DNA from: Akkermansia muciniphila
GTDB taxonomy: Bacteria > Verrucomicrobiota > Verrucomicrobiia > Verrucomicrobiales > V1-33
Assembly: GCA_943333275.1 (NCBI GenBank)
Contig: CALQSQ010000003.1
Coordinates: 1 to 64,000 of the forward strand
DNA length: 64,000 nt
Direction of reading: 5' to 3'
Positions 31,897 to 38,975 of this stretch are shown here, piece after piece (position 1 is the stretch's first letter; each line of letters starts with the position of its first letter). A model generated the notes under the pieces. It was not told where the DNA came from and ran no database searches. It saw nothing but the letters and a program-made list of their open reading frames with translations. The translations under genes and the position numbers were made by a program.

Positions 31897-33795
31897 TTAG
31901 TGGGCGTGGCTGGGGGCGGCTGGGGGCTTGACGGGAAGGTCCACGGCACCGTTGGCGCGCTCGTGATCGGTGAGCGGCGCCCACTGGGGCAGGTAGTCCT
32001 CGGTGGTGCCGAGTGCAGCGTATTCGTAGGGCCCGCGGTTGGCGATGGGTTCGATGATGAAGTTTCCGTGCGGAGGGGGTGTGGGGGTGGCCCATTCCAG
32101 CGTGGTGGCGTGCCAGGGGTTGTCGTCCTTGATTTTCTTTCCGAGGAAAATGGTATAGAAGAAATTGATGACGAAGGGCAACTGCGCCGCAGCCATGATG
32201 AAGGCGGCATTGGACATGAGGCCGTTCATCCAGAGATATTCACCGGTCGTATTCGGGAAGGCGCTGCCACCATTGTACCAGCGGCGGTGGAATCCGGCCA
32301 TGCCTTGAATCATCATCGGAAAGAAGATCAGGTTCATGCAGATAAGGCTGGGCCAGAAATGCAGGTGACCGAGGATTGGATTAAGCTGTTTTCCGGTCAT
32401 TTTCGGGAACCAGTGATAGATGCCTCCGAACATGGCGAAGATGGTCCCGGGGGCTACGACGTAGTGGAAGTGGCCGATCACGTAGTAGGTGTCGTGCAGG
32501 TAAAGATCGATCATGTTGAAGGCCAGCGGCAGTCCGGTGAGACCGCCAAAGCCGAACATCGGAATAAAAGCCACCGCCCAGAGCATGGGCACGGTAAATC
32601 GAATCGATCCGCCCCAAAGGGAAATCATCAGACAAGTCAGCAGGATCACCGATGGAACGGAAATCATGACGGTGGTGAACTGGAAGAAAGTGGAAATCGA
32701 CTGCCCCATGCCGGTCATGTACATGTGGTGAGCCCAGACGATGAAGCTAAGGAAACCGAGCACCAGCACCCCACCAACCATGGACTTGTAGCCCCAGAGC
32801 GGGCGGCGGGTGTTGGCGGGAATGATTTCTGCGCAGATGGCAATGCCCGGAAGAATAAGCACATACACCTCGGGGTGGGCGAGGAACCAGAACAAATGCT
32901 GGTAGAGCAGCGGACTGCCCCCACCGGAGACGTCCATGTGGGCGCCGTTCACATAAAGTCCGGTGGGCAGATAAAAGCTGGATCCAAAAACGCGATCCGA
33001 GAGCTGGAGCAAGGCGGCCACTTCAAGCGGCGGGAAGGCCAGCAGGAGGAGGAACGCGATGACCATCATGGCCCACGAGAAGAACGGAATGCGCATCCAG
33101 GTCATTCCCTTGGCGCGGAGATTCATGACGGTGGTGATAAAGTTCACGGCCCCGAGCAGGGACGCACTGATGTTGAACACCATGGCGATCAGCCAGATCG
33201 TCTGGCCGTGCACCCATTGATTGGGCGAATGCGCGCCAACCGTGGAGGCAAGGGGCGAATAGTTTGTCCACCCAGACTGAGCAGCACCTTCGGGAACGAA
33301 GAAGCTTCCGAACATCAGGATACCGGATACGAGAAACAACCAGAAGCTCCACATGTTCAGCCGCGGAAAGGCCATATCAACCGCTCCGACCTGCAGCGGC
33401 ATTACGAAGTTGCCAAAAGCAGCGACACCGAGCGGCACAACGCCAAAGAACACCATGATGGTTCCGTGCATGGCTCCGAACATGTTGTAGAGCTCGCCCG
33501 CCATGACCCCATCCGGAGCCCAATGCTCCATGAATCCGGGACCAAACATCCCCAGTAGCGTGCGAATCCAGACCGGCATAATTTCGCCCGGATGCGCGAT
33601 GCTCCAGCGCATGGCAAGCATGAGGATGAAGCCGATGGCGAGAAACACGAGTCCGAAAAATCCATACTGTGCACCGATGACCTTGTGGTCCGTGCTGAAC
33701 ACATACTTCCTCCAGAACGAGAGTTCGTGGTGGTGATCGTCATGACCGTGGTCATGGGAGTGATCGGAATGGTCTGCGTGGGCGGCGGAACTCAT
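31897..33795 (-). CDS. coxA: cytochrome c oxidase subunit I, A-family haem-copper oxidase
   Basis: A 632-residue catalytic subunit that reduces O2 to water and pumps protons. All ligands are present: low-spin haem H110 (FGAMHGTIMVFF) and H444, CuB H307, H356 and H357, the cross-linked Tyr311 in FLAHPEVY, and high-spin haem H442 in YYVIGHFHYVV. The glutamate of HPEV (E309) marks the A1 subfamily. About 12 core membrane segments plus extra C-terminal ones are visible. The first 25 residues are strikingly His/Asp-rich (nine or more His), a possible metal-binding tail. It lies 45 bp after the cytochrome c gene and 42 bp before coxC. Confidence 0.97.
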   Translation of the reverse strand: MSSAAHADHSDHSHDHGHDDHHHELSFWRKYVFSTDHKVIGAQYGFFGLVFLAIGFILMLAMRWSIAHPGEIMPVWIRTLLGMFGPGFMEHWAPDGVMAGELYNMFGAMHGTIMVFFGVVPLGVAAFGNFVMPLQVGAVDMAFPRLNMWSFWLFLVSGILMFGSFFVPEGAAQSGWTNYSPLASTVGAHSPNQWVHGQTIWLIAMVFNISASLLGAVNFITTVMNLRAKGMTWMRIPFFSWAMMVIAFLLLLAFPPLEVAALLQLSDRVFGSSFYLPTGLYVNGAHMDVSGGGSPLLYQHLFWFLAHPEVYVLILPGIAICAEIIPANTRRPLWGYKSMVGGVLVLGFLSFIVWAHHMYMTGMGQSISTFFQFTTVMISVPSVILLTCLMISLWGGSIRFTVPMLWAVAFIPMFGFGGLTGLPLAFNMIDLYLHDTYYVIGHFHYVVAPGTIFAMFGGIYHWFPKMTGKQLNPILGHLHFWPSLICMNLIFFPMMIQGMAGFHRRWYNGGSAFPNTTGEYLWMNGLMSNAAFIMAAAQLPFVINFFYTIFLGKKIKDDNPWHATTLEWATPTPPPHGNFIIEPIANRGPYEYAALGTTEDYLPQWAPLTDHERANGAVDLPVKPPAAPSHAH

Positions 33796-33840
33796 GGAGG
33801 GAAGGCGGAGGTTCGTGGTTTCGACAAAAAGGCGGGGAAA

Positions 33841-34587
33841 TTAATTGGCGGCGGGAGCGGGGCTGGCGGCTGGAGCGGCTGCGGGTGTTCCGGCAGCGGG
33901 AGCGGCGGCGGCGGCGGCCTCGAAAGGTTTTTTGGTCGGTGGAAGATTTTCGCTTTCAGGGATTTTCCCCACCTCAGCAAAAGGAATTGGGCTCGGCAGT
34001 GCGGCGATGCTGGCGGCGTATTCCTTGATCTGGTCATCCATGATCAGGGAGCCGGTATTCCCCCAGCTATTCCGGATGTGAGAAAGCACTTGAGCAACCT
34101 GTTTGTCCGTGAGGGGATTGCCACCCTTGGCATTCATGACAGCGGTGCCGTAAGTGGTGCCTTTGACAGGGATGGGGCCTTGGAGACCTTTAAGGACGAT
34201 GGTGGCGAGACGCTTCTCCCCGCCCGTCACCCATTCAGAGCCGGCGAGGGGAGGAAATCCAGATCCTGTATTTCCGAGACCCGTAAGTTGATGGCAACTG
34301 GCGCAGTTATTACTGAAGACGGCAGCCCCGTCCTTGAGCCATTTTTCCTTCGGGTCCATCGGCGGCCCAGCCTGGGCTCCGCCCTGCGGCCGATGGCCTT
34401 TTTGCTCGCTGAGATTGGCACCGATGAAGCTGCCGGCGATGAGGAGGACGACGGCTGAGAGGATCAGTGGGAGATTGGTCAGCGGCGCTTCCTGCACGGT
34501 GGCGTCGGCGTGTTCACGGGCGGCGGCGTGGGCCCTGGCCACGTTCATGGTGGGCTGGTAGTCGATGTTCTCGGAAGATGGGCTCAT
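33841..34587 (-). CDS. membrane-anchored monohaem cytochrome c
   Basis: A 248-residue protein with an N-terminal membrane segment (about 38-57) and a class I cytochrome c domain. The haem site is C95-A-S-C-H99, followed by GSGFPPLAGSEWV and a distal Met in YGTAVMNAKGG. An Ala/Pro-rich tail of about 35 residues ends the protein. It lies between CcoO and CoxA and probably carries electrons to the CuA of CoxB, replacing the fused cytochrome domain of caa3-type CoxB. Two related haem domains (this protein and CcoO) encoded next to each other suggest an electron wire. Confidence 0.9.
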   Translation of the reverse strand: MSPSSENIDYQPTMNVARAHAAAREHADATVQEAPLTNLPLILSAVVLLIAGSFIGANLSEQKGHRPQGGAQAGPPMDPKEKWLKDGAAVFSNNCASCHQLTGLGNTGSGFPPLAGSEWVTGGEKRLATIVLKGLQGPIPVKGTTYGTAVMNAKGGNPLTDKQVAQVLSHIRNSWGNTGSLIMDDQIKEYAASIAALPSPIPFAEVGKIPESENLPPTKKPFEAAAAAAPAAGTPAAAPAASPAPAAN

Positions 34588-34605
34588 GGCTCGTGGGAGG
34601 GAGGA

Positions 34606-35352
34606 TTACTTGGCGGCGGCCTTTTTCTCGGCGACGGTTTTTCCGCTGATGGAAATGGGCAGGGGGAGGTCACGTTTCAGCCCGAGGATGTATTCCGCCA
34701 GGGCCTTGGCGTCACTACTAGGAACGATTTGCTGGCCTGCCGGGATGCTGAGTTTGGCAGGAACTGGAAGGGCATCACCACGCGGCGTGGACTCGATGGC
34801 AACGGAATCGTAGAGGCTGGAGAAATTAGGGTGATTGGACCAGGGCTTCACCGCACGGGGGGCGTAGAGCATCAAATGCAGGTCGGAGGCGGATTTGATT
34901 CGATAACCGGCATTGGCGAGGTCAGGTCCCAGGCGGCGCTGACCGATCATGGCGAAATCTTCTCCGAGATAATCCCACGCCGTGGAAGGGCGCGTTTCCG
35001 GCATCCCGAGGGCGGTCTGCTCCCCACCCCAGCCTTTTTTGAAAGGATCCACGCCAATGAAACTTGGCCGGATGATCTGCGTGTGGCATTGGGCGCAGCC
35101 CATTTGCTGATAAACAAGTTGTCCGCGCTTCTTGGAACCGGCGGTGGCGGCCGGGAAGACCACCCCTTTGAGTTCCGGCTTGTCATAGAACACCGTGTCC
35201 ACTTCGTCACCGAGATCGGGATGGGTTTCCGCCGAGGTGTAGGGGATTGGCTGCCGGTTGCGTTCGTCAGCATAGGGCTTCAGCACGAGGCAGAGGGCCG
35301 GCAGCCCGAAACAGGCGGCCAGGGCGAGGATGAATTTGGGAAGACTTTCCAT
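34606..35352 (-). CDS. ccoO: cbb3-type oxidase subunit II (CcoO/FixO), monohaem cytochrome c
   Basis: A 248-residue protein with an N-terminal membrane anchor (about 6-25) and one haem site C86-A-Q-C-H90 in GQLVYQQMGCAQCHTQIIRPSF. It shows the CcoO signatures WDYLGEDFAMIGQRRLGPDLANAG and a distal Met in LHLMLYAPRAV. In cbb3 oxidases CcoO feeds electrons to CcoN. Here its CcoN-like partner, 24 bp upstream, has lost all haem and copper ligands, so CcoO presumably passes electrons to another acceptor such as the neighbouring cytochrome c or CoxB. CcoP and CcoQ genes are absent. Confidence 0.92.
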   Translation of the reverse strand: MESLPKFILALAACFGLPALCLVLKPYADERNRQPIPYTSAETHPDLGDEVDTVFYDKPELKGVVFPAATAGSKKRGQLVYQQMGCAQCHTQIIRPSFIGVDPFKKGWGGEQTALGMPETRPSTAWDYLGEDFAMIGQRRLGPDLANAGYRIKSASDLHLMLYAPRAVKPWSNHPNFSSLYDSVAIESTPRGDALPVPAKLSIPAGQQIVPSSDAKALAEYILGLKRDLPLPISISGKTVAEKKAAAK

Positions 35353-35376
35353 GGAAGAACGAGAAATTGTTGAGAA

Positions 35377-36870
35377 TTAAGCCGTTTCCGCACCCTCGGT
35401 GGTGATGATGATTTCCGCCTCATCCGTGGGAACTTTGTGAATGAGGGTGGCGCTACCCGCCTTGCGACCGCGGTTCATGACCATCAGCATCAGGTGCGCG
35501 AAGAAGGAAAGGTTCGCCAGCAGGATCAGGAACCATGCCACCGCTGTGCCGGTTCGGAAACCACGGCTGAAACTCAACGTGGCCTCAAATCCGCGATCCC
35601 AGGCATCGACCGAGGAACCATACCAGATCCCGCCCGCCACCAGCATCACGCCAAGGGCGATGCTCCCATAAGCCGAGAACCAGAAGTGGAAGCGAATCCG
35701 TTTGCCACTGATCCATTCACAGCCGGTGACCCGGGGAACGATGAAGTAAATGGCCCCGAACATCACCATGCTGAAGAACATGTACATCACGAACATCTGC
35801 GCCCCGTCTCCCGCGAAGGAAAATTGCGCATAACGGGCGATGCTCGCCAGGCTGAGGAAGGCCATCACCAGCGAAGCAGCAGTGTAGCCGATGGCACCGA
35901 AAAAGGTAAACCGCAAAGTCGGGCTGAATTGCAACAGACCGTGACTGCCCTGCGCCGTTTTGTAGTGATTCAGACCAACCATGATCACGGGGATGAGCAG
36001 AAGGATTTGCGCACCGCCCGCCACCGCCGGCATCCATTTCGGAAGCGGACCACCCAGCAGTTCCTGCATGCCCGTCCACCCACCGAGCGCCATCAGCGTC
36101 CAGAAGGCCATTTTTGACAGATGGTAGCTGAAAATGGGCTGACCGGTGATTTTCGGGATGATGAAATAGGCCGTACCCAAGCCAACCGGAACGAACCAGA
36201 GAAACATCAGGTTGCTCGCATACCAGGAGGCAATCGCAGGTCCCATGATCCCCGCGCCTTTCATCGTGAACAGCAGGACATTGGCGATCAGATACATCCA
36301 AGGGAAGGTGAAACAAGCCGCCAGGATATACCACTGGCTGATGAACGCAGCATCCTTGCGGCGCGCCTGAAACATCACGATCAGCCAAATGGTGATCAGC
36401 AGGTAGGAAACGAGCAGAATCGGCCAGACGATCGGCGGCATTTCCAGCCATTTCGCCGCCGTGCCAAACCCACCCAGAATTCCCACAACCCCCACGGCCA
36501 CTCCGAGATTCCAAAAATGCCCGGCCACCACCACGGTCAGCGGGTTTTTCAATTCCGTCCGGCACAACCGCGCCATGATCCATACCATCACGCCGAATCC
36601 CGCCTGCATCGCCCAGCCATAGACCAGTGCATTGATGAACGCTGGCTGCGTGCGACCGTAATTCGCCCATTCCCAGTCCAGGAAATCCGGCGCAAAAAGC
36701 TTGATCGAAGACACCATCCCCAGCACCGTGGCAATCACCAGCCAGATCGCGGCACTGGTAAAGAAAAACAACACCGGCACCCGGGTGGTCTTGTCGATCG
36801 CGACCCGCTGGAGAACGTCCTCGGAGGTGCTCAGATTGGGCCGCGTAGGCATGGTGGCTTCATGACTCAT
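35377..36870 (-). CDS. CcoN-like haem-copper oxidase subunit I homologue lacking all histidine ligands
   Basis: A 497-residue polytopic protein with about 12-14 membrane segments that aligns by pattern to cbb3 subunit I. Each canonical ligand position is substituted. The low-spin haem His of R-P-L-H-T-N-A becomes F78 in QPAFINALVYG. CuB His of W-Y-G-H-N becomes S219 in WYASN. The G-P-H-H pair becomes T266-G267 in GGWTGMQE. The H-V-H of the tenth segment becomes G354 and G356 in FAGDGAQ. The eight remaining His residues are at other positions. It therefore cannot hold the usual haem b, haem b3 and CuB, and it is not a NorB by these residues. First in the operon, 24 bp before an intact ccoO. 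I infer a scaffold, an anchor for cytochrome subunits, or a proton/ion-conducting relic. ATG 36870 is chosen; the upstream frame is non-homologous. Confidence 0.85.
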   Translation of the reverse strand: MSHEATMPTRPNLSTSEDVLQRVAIDKTTRVPVLFFFTSAAIWLVIATVLGMVSSIKLFAPDFLDWEWANYGRTQPAFINALVYGWAMQAGFGVMVWIMARLCRTELKNPLTVVVAGHFWNLGVAVGVVGILGGFGTAAKWLEMPPIVWPILLVSYLLITIWLIVMFQARRKDAAFISQWYILAACFTFPWMYLIANVLLFTMKGAGIMGPAIASWYASNLMFLWFVPVGLGTAYFIIPKITGQPIFSYHLSKMAFWTLMALGGWTGMQELLGGPLPKWMPAVAGGAQILLLIPVIMVGLNHYKTAQGSHGLLQFSPTLRFTFFGAIGYTAASLVMAFLSLASIARYAQFSFAGDGAQMFVMYMFFSMVMFGAIYFIVPRVTGCEWISGKRIRFHFWFSAYGSIALGVMLVAGGIWYGSSVDAWDRGFEATLSFSRGFRTGTAVAWFLILLANLSFFAHLMLMVMNRGRKAGSATLIHKVPTDEAEIIITTEGAETA

Positions 36871-36954
36871 GATAAATCTGGGGATGACAAAGTGGCTTTG
36901 GAAATGGGCAAATGACAAAAGGGACTGGCGGCCAGAAGCCACCATCCCACCCCT

Positions 36955-36983
36955 TTCATAGGTGCTTGTGAAAAATTTCACAA
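36955..36983 (-). promoter_or_regulatory. sigma70-like promoter of the respiratory operon
   Basis: On the minus strand, TTGTGA (36978-36983) and TATGAA (36955-36960) are separated by 17 bp, a near-consensus -35/-10 pair. Transcription would begin near 36948, giving a leader of about 78 nt before the ccoN-like start. The -35 element lies inside the palindrome at 36964-36985. Confidence 0.6.
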
Positions 36984-36985
36984 GC
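36964..36985. promoter_or_regulatory. perfect 22-bp palindrome with CRP-like core over the operon promoter
   Basis: GCTTGTGAAA-AA-TTTCACAAGC has perfect 10-bp arms and a 2-bp centre. It contains TGTGA-N6-TCACA, identical to the conserved halves of a CRP site. It overlaps the predicted -35 element, an arrangement more typical of repression or of an activator replacing -35 recognition. The sequence differs from the TTGAT-type box at nirK, so a different regulator is expected. Confidence 0.7.
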
Positions 36986-37108
36986 GGAAATCTTAAAAAG
37001 TTCAGCCGCTTCCTGACGACCTGCCCCACCCCGGGATTGCTTCCACTTGGATGGCGAAGTGCGGGTTCCAAAAAGCACCCCTTTCAACTGCCAATTCTTA
37101 GAACCTAC

Positions 37109-37181
37109 GAGCCCCGACTTGCCCGGCTCCGGCCTTGAAAAATGCCGCCATCCGCAGTCGAAAGCAACCGGCGCGCATCAT
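37109..37181 (-). pseudogene. decayed fragment of the 3' end of a vanX-like D-Ala-D-Ala dipeptidase gene
   Basis: On the minus strand the start reads MMRAG and the nucleotides corresponding to L-D-x-x-W-x-H-F are still recognisable but shifted in frame. The stretch aligns over about 73 bp with 46549-46627, sharing GAGCCCCGA, GCCCG-like, AAATGCC-CCAT-CGC-GTCGA and AACCGGCGCGCATCAT blocks. That second copy is a clearer C-terminal fragment of a peptidase M15 VanX-type protein. No open frame remains, so this is a relic. Confidence 0.5.
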
Positions 37182-37427
37182 CGAATAGCAATGATGATGC
37201 GTGGTAAATCCCTGGAAGCGCGTTGAATGAGAATGGCAGTATCAACAATATTTGTCAAAAATCCTTTGGTCAGTTTTCGCAGCTTGTCCCAACTCTTGAA
37301 TGCGAATGCCCTTTCTGTCAGGATTCTCTTTCTGAGCCCTCTTCCTCCCTCCCTTAAACCGGAACTCCTGACCAGAGCCTTTTAGAAATTTAATCTTGAT
37401 TTAATTGATAAAATAACTTTTTTGGGA

Positions 37428-37467
37428 GGATTTGGTCGGATTCACTTGGATTTGGTCGGATTTCCGG
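37428..37467. repeat. short tandem repeat, 20-bp period
   Basis: The 15-mer GGATTTGGTCGGATT occurs at 37428-37442 and again at 37448-37462, giving a 20-bp period. It lies next to an AT-rich stretch in the long intergenic region. Function is unknown. Confidence 0.6.
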
Positions 37468-37946
37468 ATTTTCACCAGACCCTCCAAGGGCTCGGCTTCG
37501 CATCCCGCCAACTCATCCAACTCCTTGCAAAAAGACTTCAGAAGAGGGTGGCTAGCCTCCTCTGCTTTCAACTTTTGGCAGGTCTACCTTCCACCAACTC
37601 CTTGATTTTGGCAAGGGTTCAGTATTTGGAACGGGACTCCAAAAAGTTCCAGCAAGCAGGCAGGCGGATACGGGGGGAGAACTTGTCGGGAATCTTCTCT
37701 TGAGCCTTTTTGCATGATCGTACATCGGCAGCAAACTCCCAAATACTTCGTTCCATCCTGTCATATTACTTGGATTTATTGCGATTTAAAATGTCGCTTT
37801 TCGCACACCGCCCCCATTTATGCGGTTCGTGGTTTATAAAGTTTCGTTCGCCTCATATATCTATAGATTTTTCTCCAGGAAACGCAATGCGCGTTGAGTC
37901 AACCTTGTTTTGTCAGGCAATTTGTGGTTCAATATTTTGTCTTTGA

Positions 37947-37994
37947 ATTTGGAGTGCATCAAATTTGCAGTGCAGTCTTGGAATTTGTAGTGCA
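37947..37994. repeat. three direct copies of ATTTGNAGTGCA
   Basis: Copies at 37947-37958, 37963-37974 and 37983-37994 differ only at the sixth base (G, C, T). They start 14-60 bp past the stop of the minus-strand surface-protein operon. Spacing is 16 and 20 bp. They could be protein-binding sites or duplication debris. Confidence 0.6.
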
Positions 37995-38008
37995 TTCTGT
38001 TACCCGGC

Positions 38009-38974
38009 TCACGAATGCTTTTTCCATACCAAACGCAAAACGGTAGCGGCAGTAAGCATCAATAGGAACACGATCAGCCAGCGCGTGCTTGATTGCATTC
38101 CCTCAGGCGCAGATCTTGGTCCATCCGCACCCTTGTATGCGGTTCCTTTTCGGATTGCATCCCAATCTGGAAATGATTCGGGCAATTTTACGCCTGGCGG
38201 CAGGCTACCTAGAGGGCTGCGGGCCTCGTTTGTCACGGGTACGTACTTCGCGTCCGGGCCCCATTCGGACGGCGTCTCCATGGAGAGATGTTCGTATCCT
38301 GGTGGCGGCTGGAGTAACCCCTCGGGCCATTCCCAGTGTTTCCGCGTGGGGAGAGAGTTTATATCAATTCCAAAGTGCAACCTGACTGGAGCATCCCAAT
38401 CAAATGCTTGCATAAAACTTATCCAATAAGCAATTTCGTCGTTAGTCTGGATACGAAACCCGAATTTTATTTTGTACACACCGTTCACATAAGCATAATG
38501 CAGCCAGTCTGCTTTTACCGCCGCGAGAAATTTCTCAAGATTTTCCTCCGTGGCCATGGAATCCCCGTTTCTTGCGAACGGGAGCCATTTCGTCATTTCT
38601 ACTCTCGCTTCGTTGACAGTGAGGGGCGGGGAGAAGAATTCAGCATCGTAAATGAGAGGGGCGGGGGCGGGGGCGATGATGCTAAACTCTGCCCGTTCCA
38701 TTGGGAAGGCAGGAGTCACGAGCCTACGCCGGGTTTGAACAGCAAGGCGGAGGTGTCGAATCCCAACTTTTCTATTCCCCGATTCACGAGGCCAGCGATA
38801 AGGCTGGAGACCGCTGTCGAAAAGGTCCTTCATCGGCATTTCCTCCGTGAATTTCAAGGTGACTTCTGGCCACTGCTTGACTTGGTCAGAATATTCTTGA
38901 GCCGCTAATCTGCACGGGACAAAAGGTCCGAGTAACAGCAATATAAAAAGGAGGGGTGAATTCTGGTTTAACAT
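38009..38974 (-). CDS. hypothetical exported protein with C-terminal membrane anchor
   Basis: About 321 residues. ATG 38974 gives a signal peptide (LLFILLLLGPFVPCRLAAQ). The middle is hydrophilic with no recognised domain: LKFTEEMPMKDLFDSGLQP, WISFMQAFDWDAPVRLHFGIDINSLP, and a Pro-rich stretch before the end. A hydrophobic segment near the C-terminus (WLIVFLLMLTAATVLRLVW) followed by KKHS looks like a membrane anchor, so the body is probably periplasmic. Its start lies 1 bp after the stop of the giant surface protein gene, so the two are coupled. It may help secrete, anchor or process that protein. Confidence 0.65.
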   Translation of the reverse strand: MLNQNSPLLFILLLLGPFVPCRLAAQEYSDQVKQWPEVTLKFTEEMPMKDLFDSGLQPYRWPRESGNRKVGIRHLRLAVQTRRRLVTPAFPMERAEFSIIAPAPAPLIYDAEFFSPPLTVNEARVEMTKWLPFARNGDSMATEENLEKFLAAVKADWLHYAYVNGVYKIKFGFRIQTNDEIAYWISFMQAFDWDAPVRLHFGIDINSLPTRKHWEWPEGLLQPPPGYEHLSMETPSEWGPDAKYVPVTNEARSPLGSLPPGVKLPESFPDWDAIRKGTAYKGADGPRSAPEGMQSSTRWLIVFLLMLTAATVLRLVWKKHS

Positions 38975-38975
38975 A

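Larger units (their letters stand above)
36871..38008. other. intergenic region of about 1.1 kb without a supported gene
   Basis: This gap holds the respiratory promoter and palindrome (36955-36985), a decayed vanX-like fragment (37109-37181), an AT-rich stretch (about 37380-37420), a short tandem repeat (37428-37467) and three copies of a 12-mer near its right end (37947-37994). Short open frames, for example at 37422-37703 (+) and 37552-37764 (-), have no recognisable similarity or clear ribosome binding site. The rest shows nothing I can support. Confidence 0.7.

Noticed and set aside
31285-33558. 757-codon open frame on the plus strand opposite coxA and coxC
   Set aside because: It is an antisense shadow of two highly conserved genes with GC-biased codons; the translation is rich in His, Gly and Glu without domain similarity.
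35377-36870. Calling the CcoN-like protein a functional cbb3 oxidase subunit or a NorB nitric oxide reductase
   Set aside because: All six metal-ligand histidines are missing and no FeB-site glutamate/histidine pattern of NorB is present.
37422-37703. Possible small gene in the 1.1-kb intergenic region
   Set aside because: It begins inside a tandem repeat, has no recognisable family, no clear ribosome binding site and overlaps another random frame at 37552-37764.
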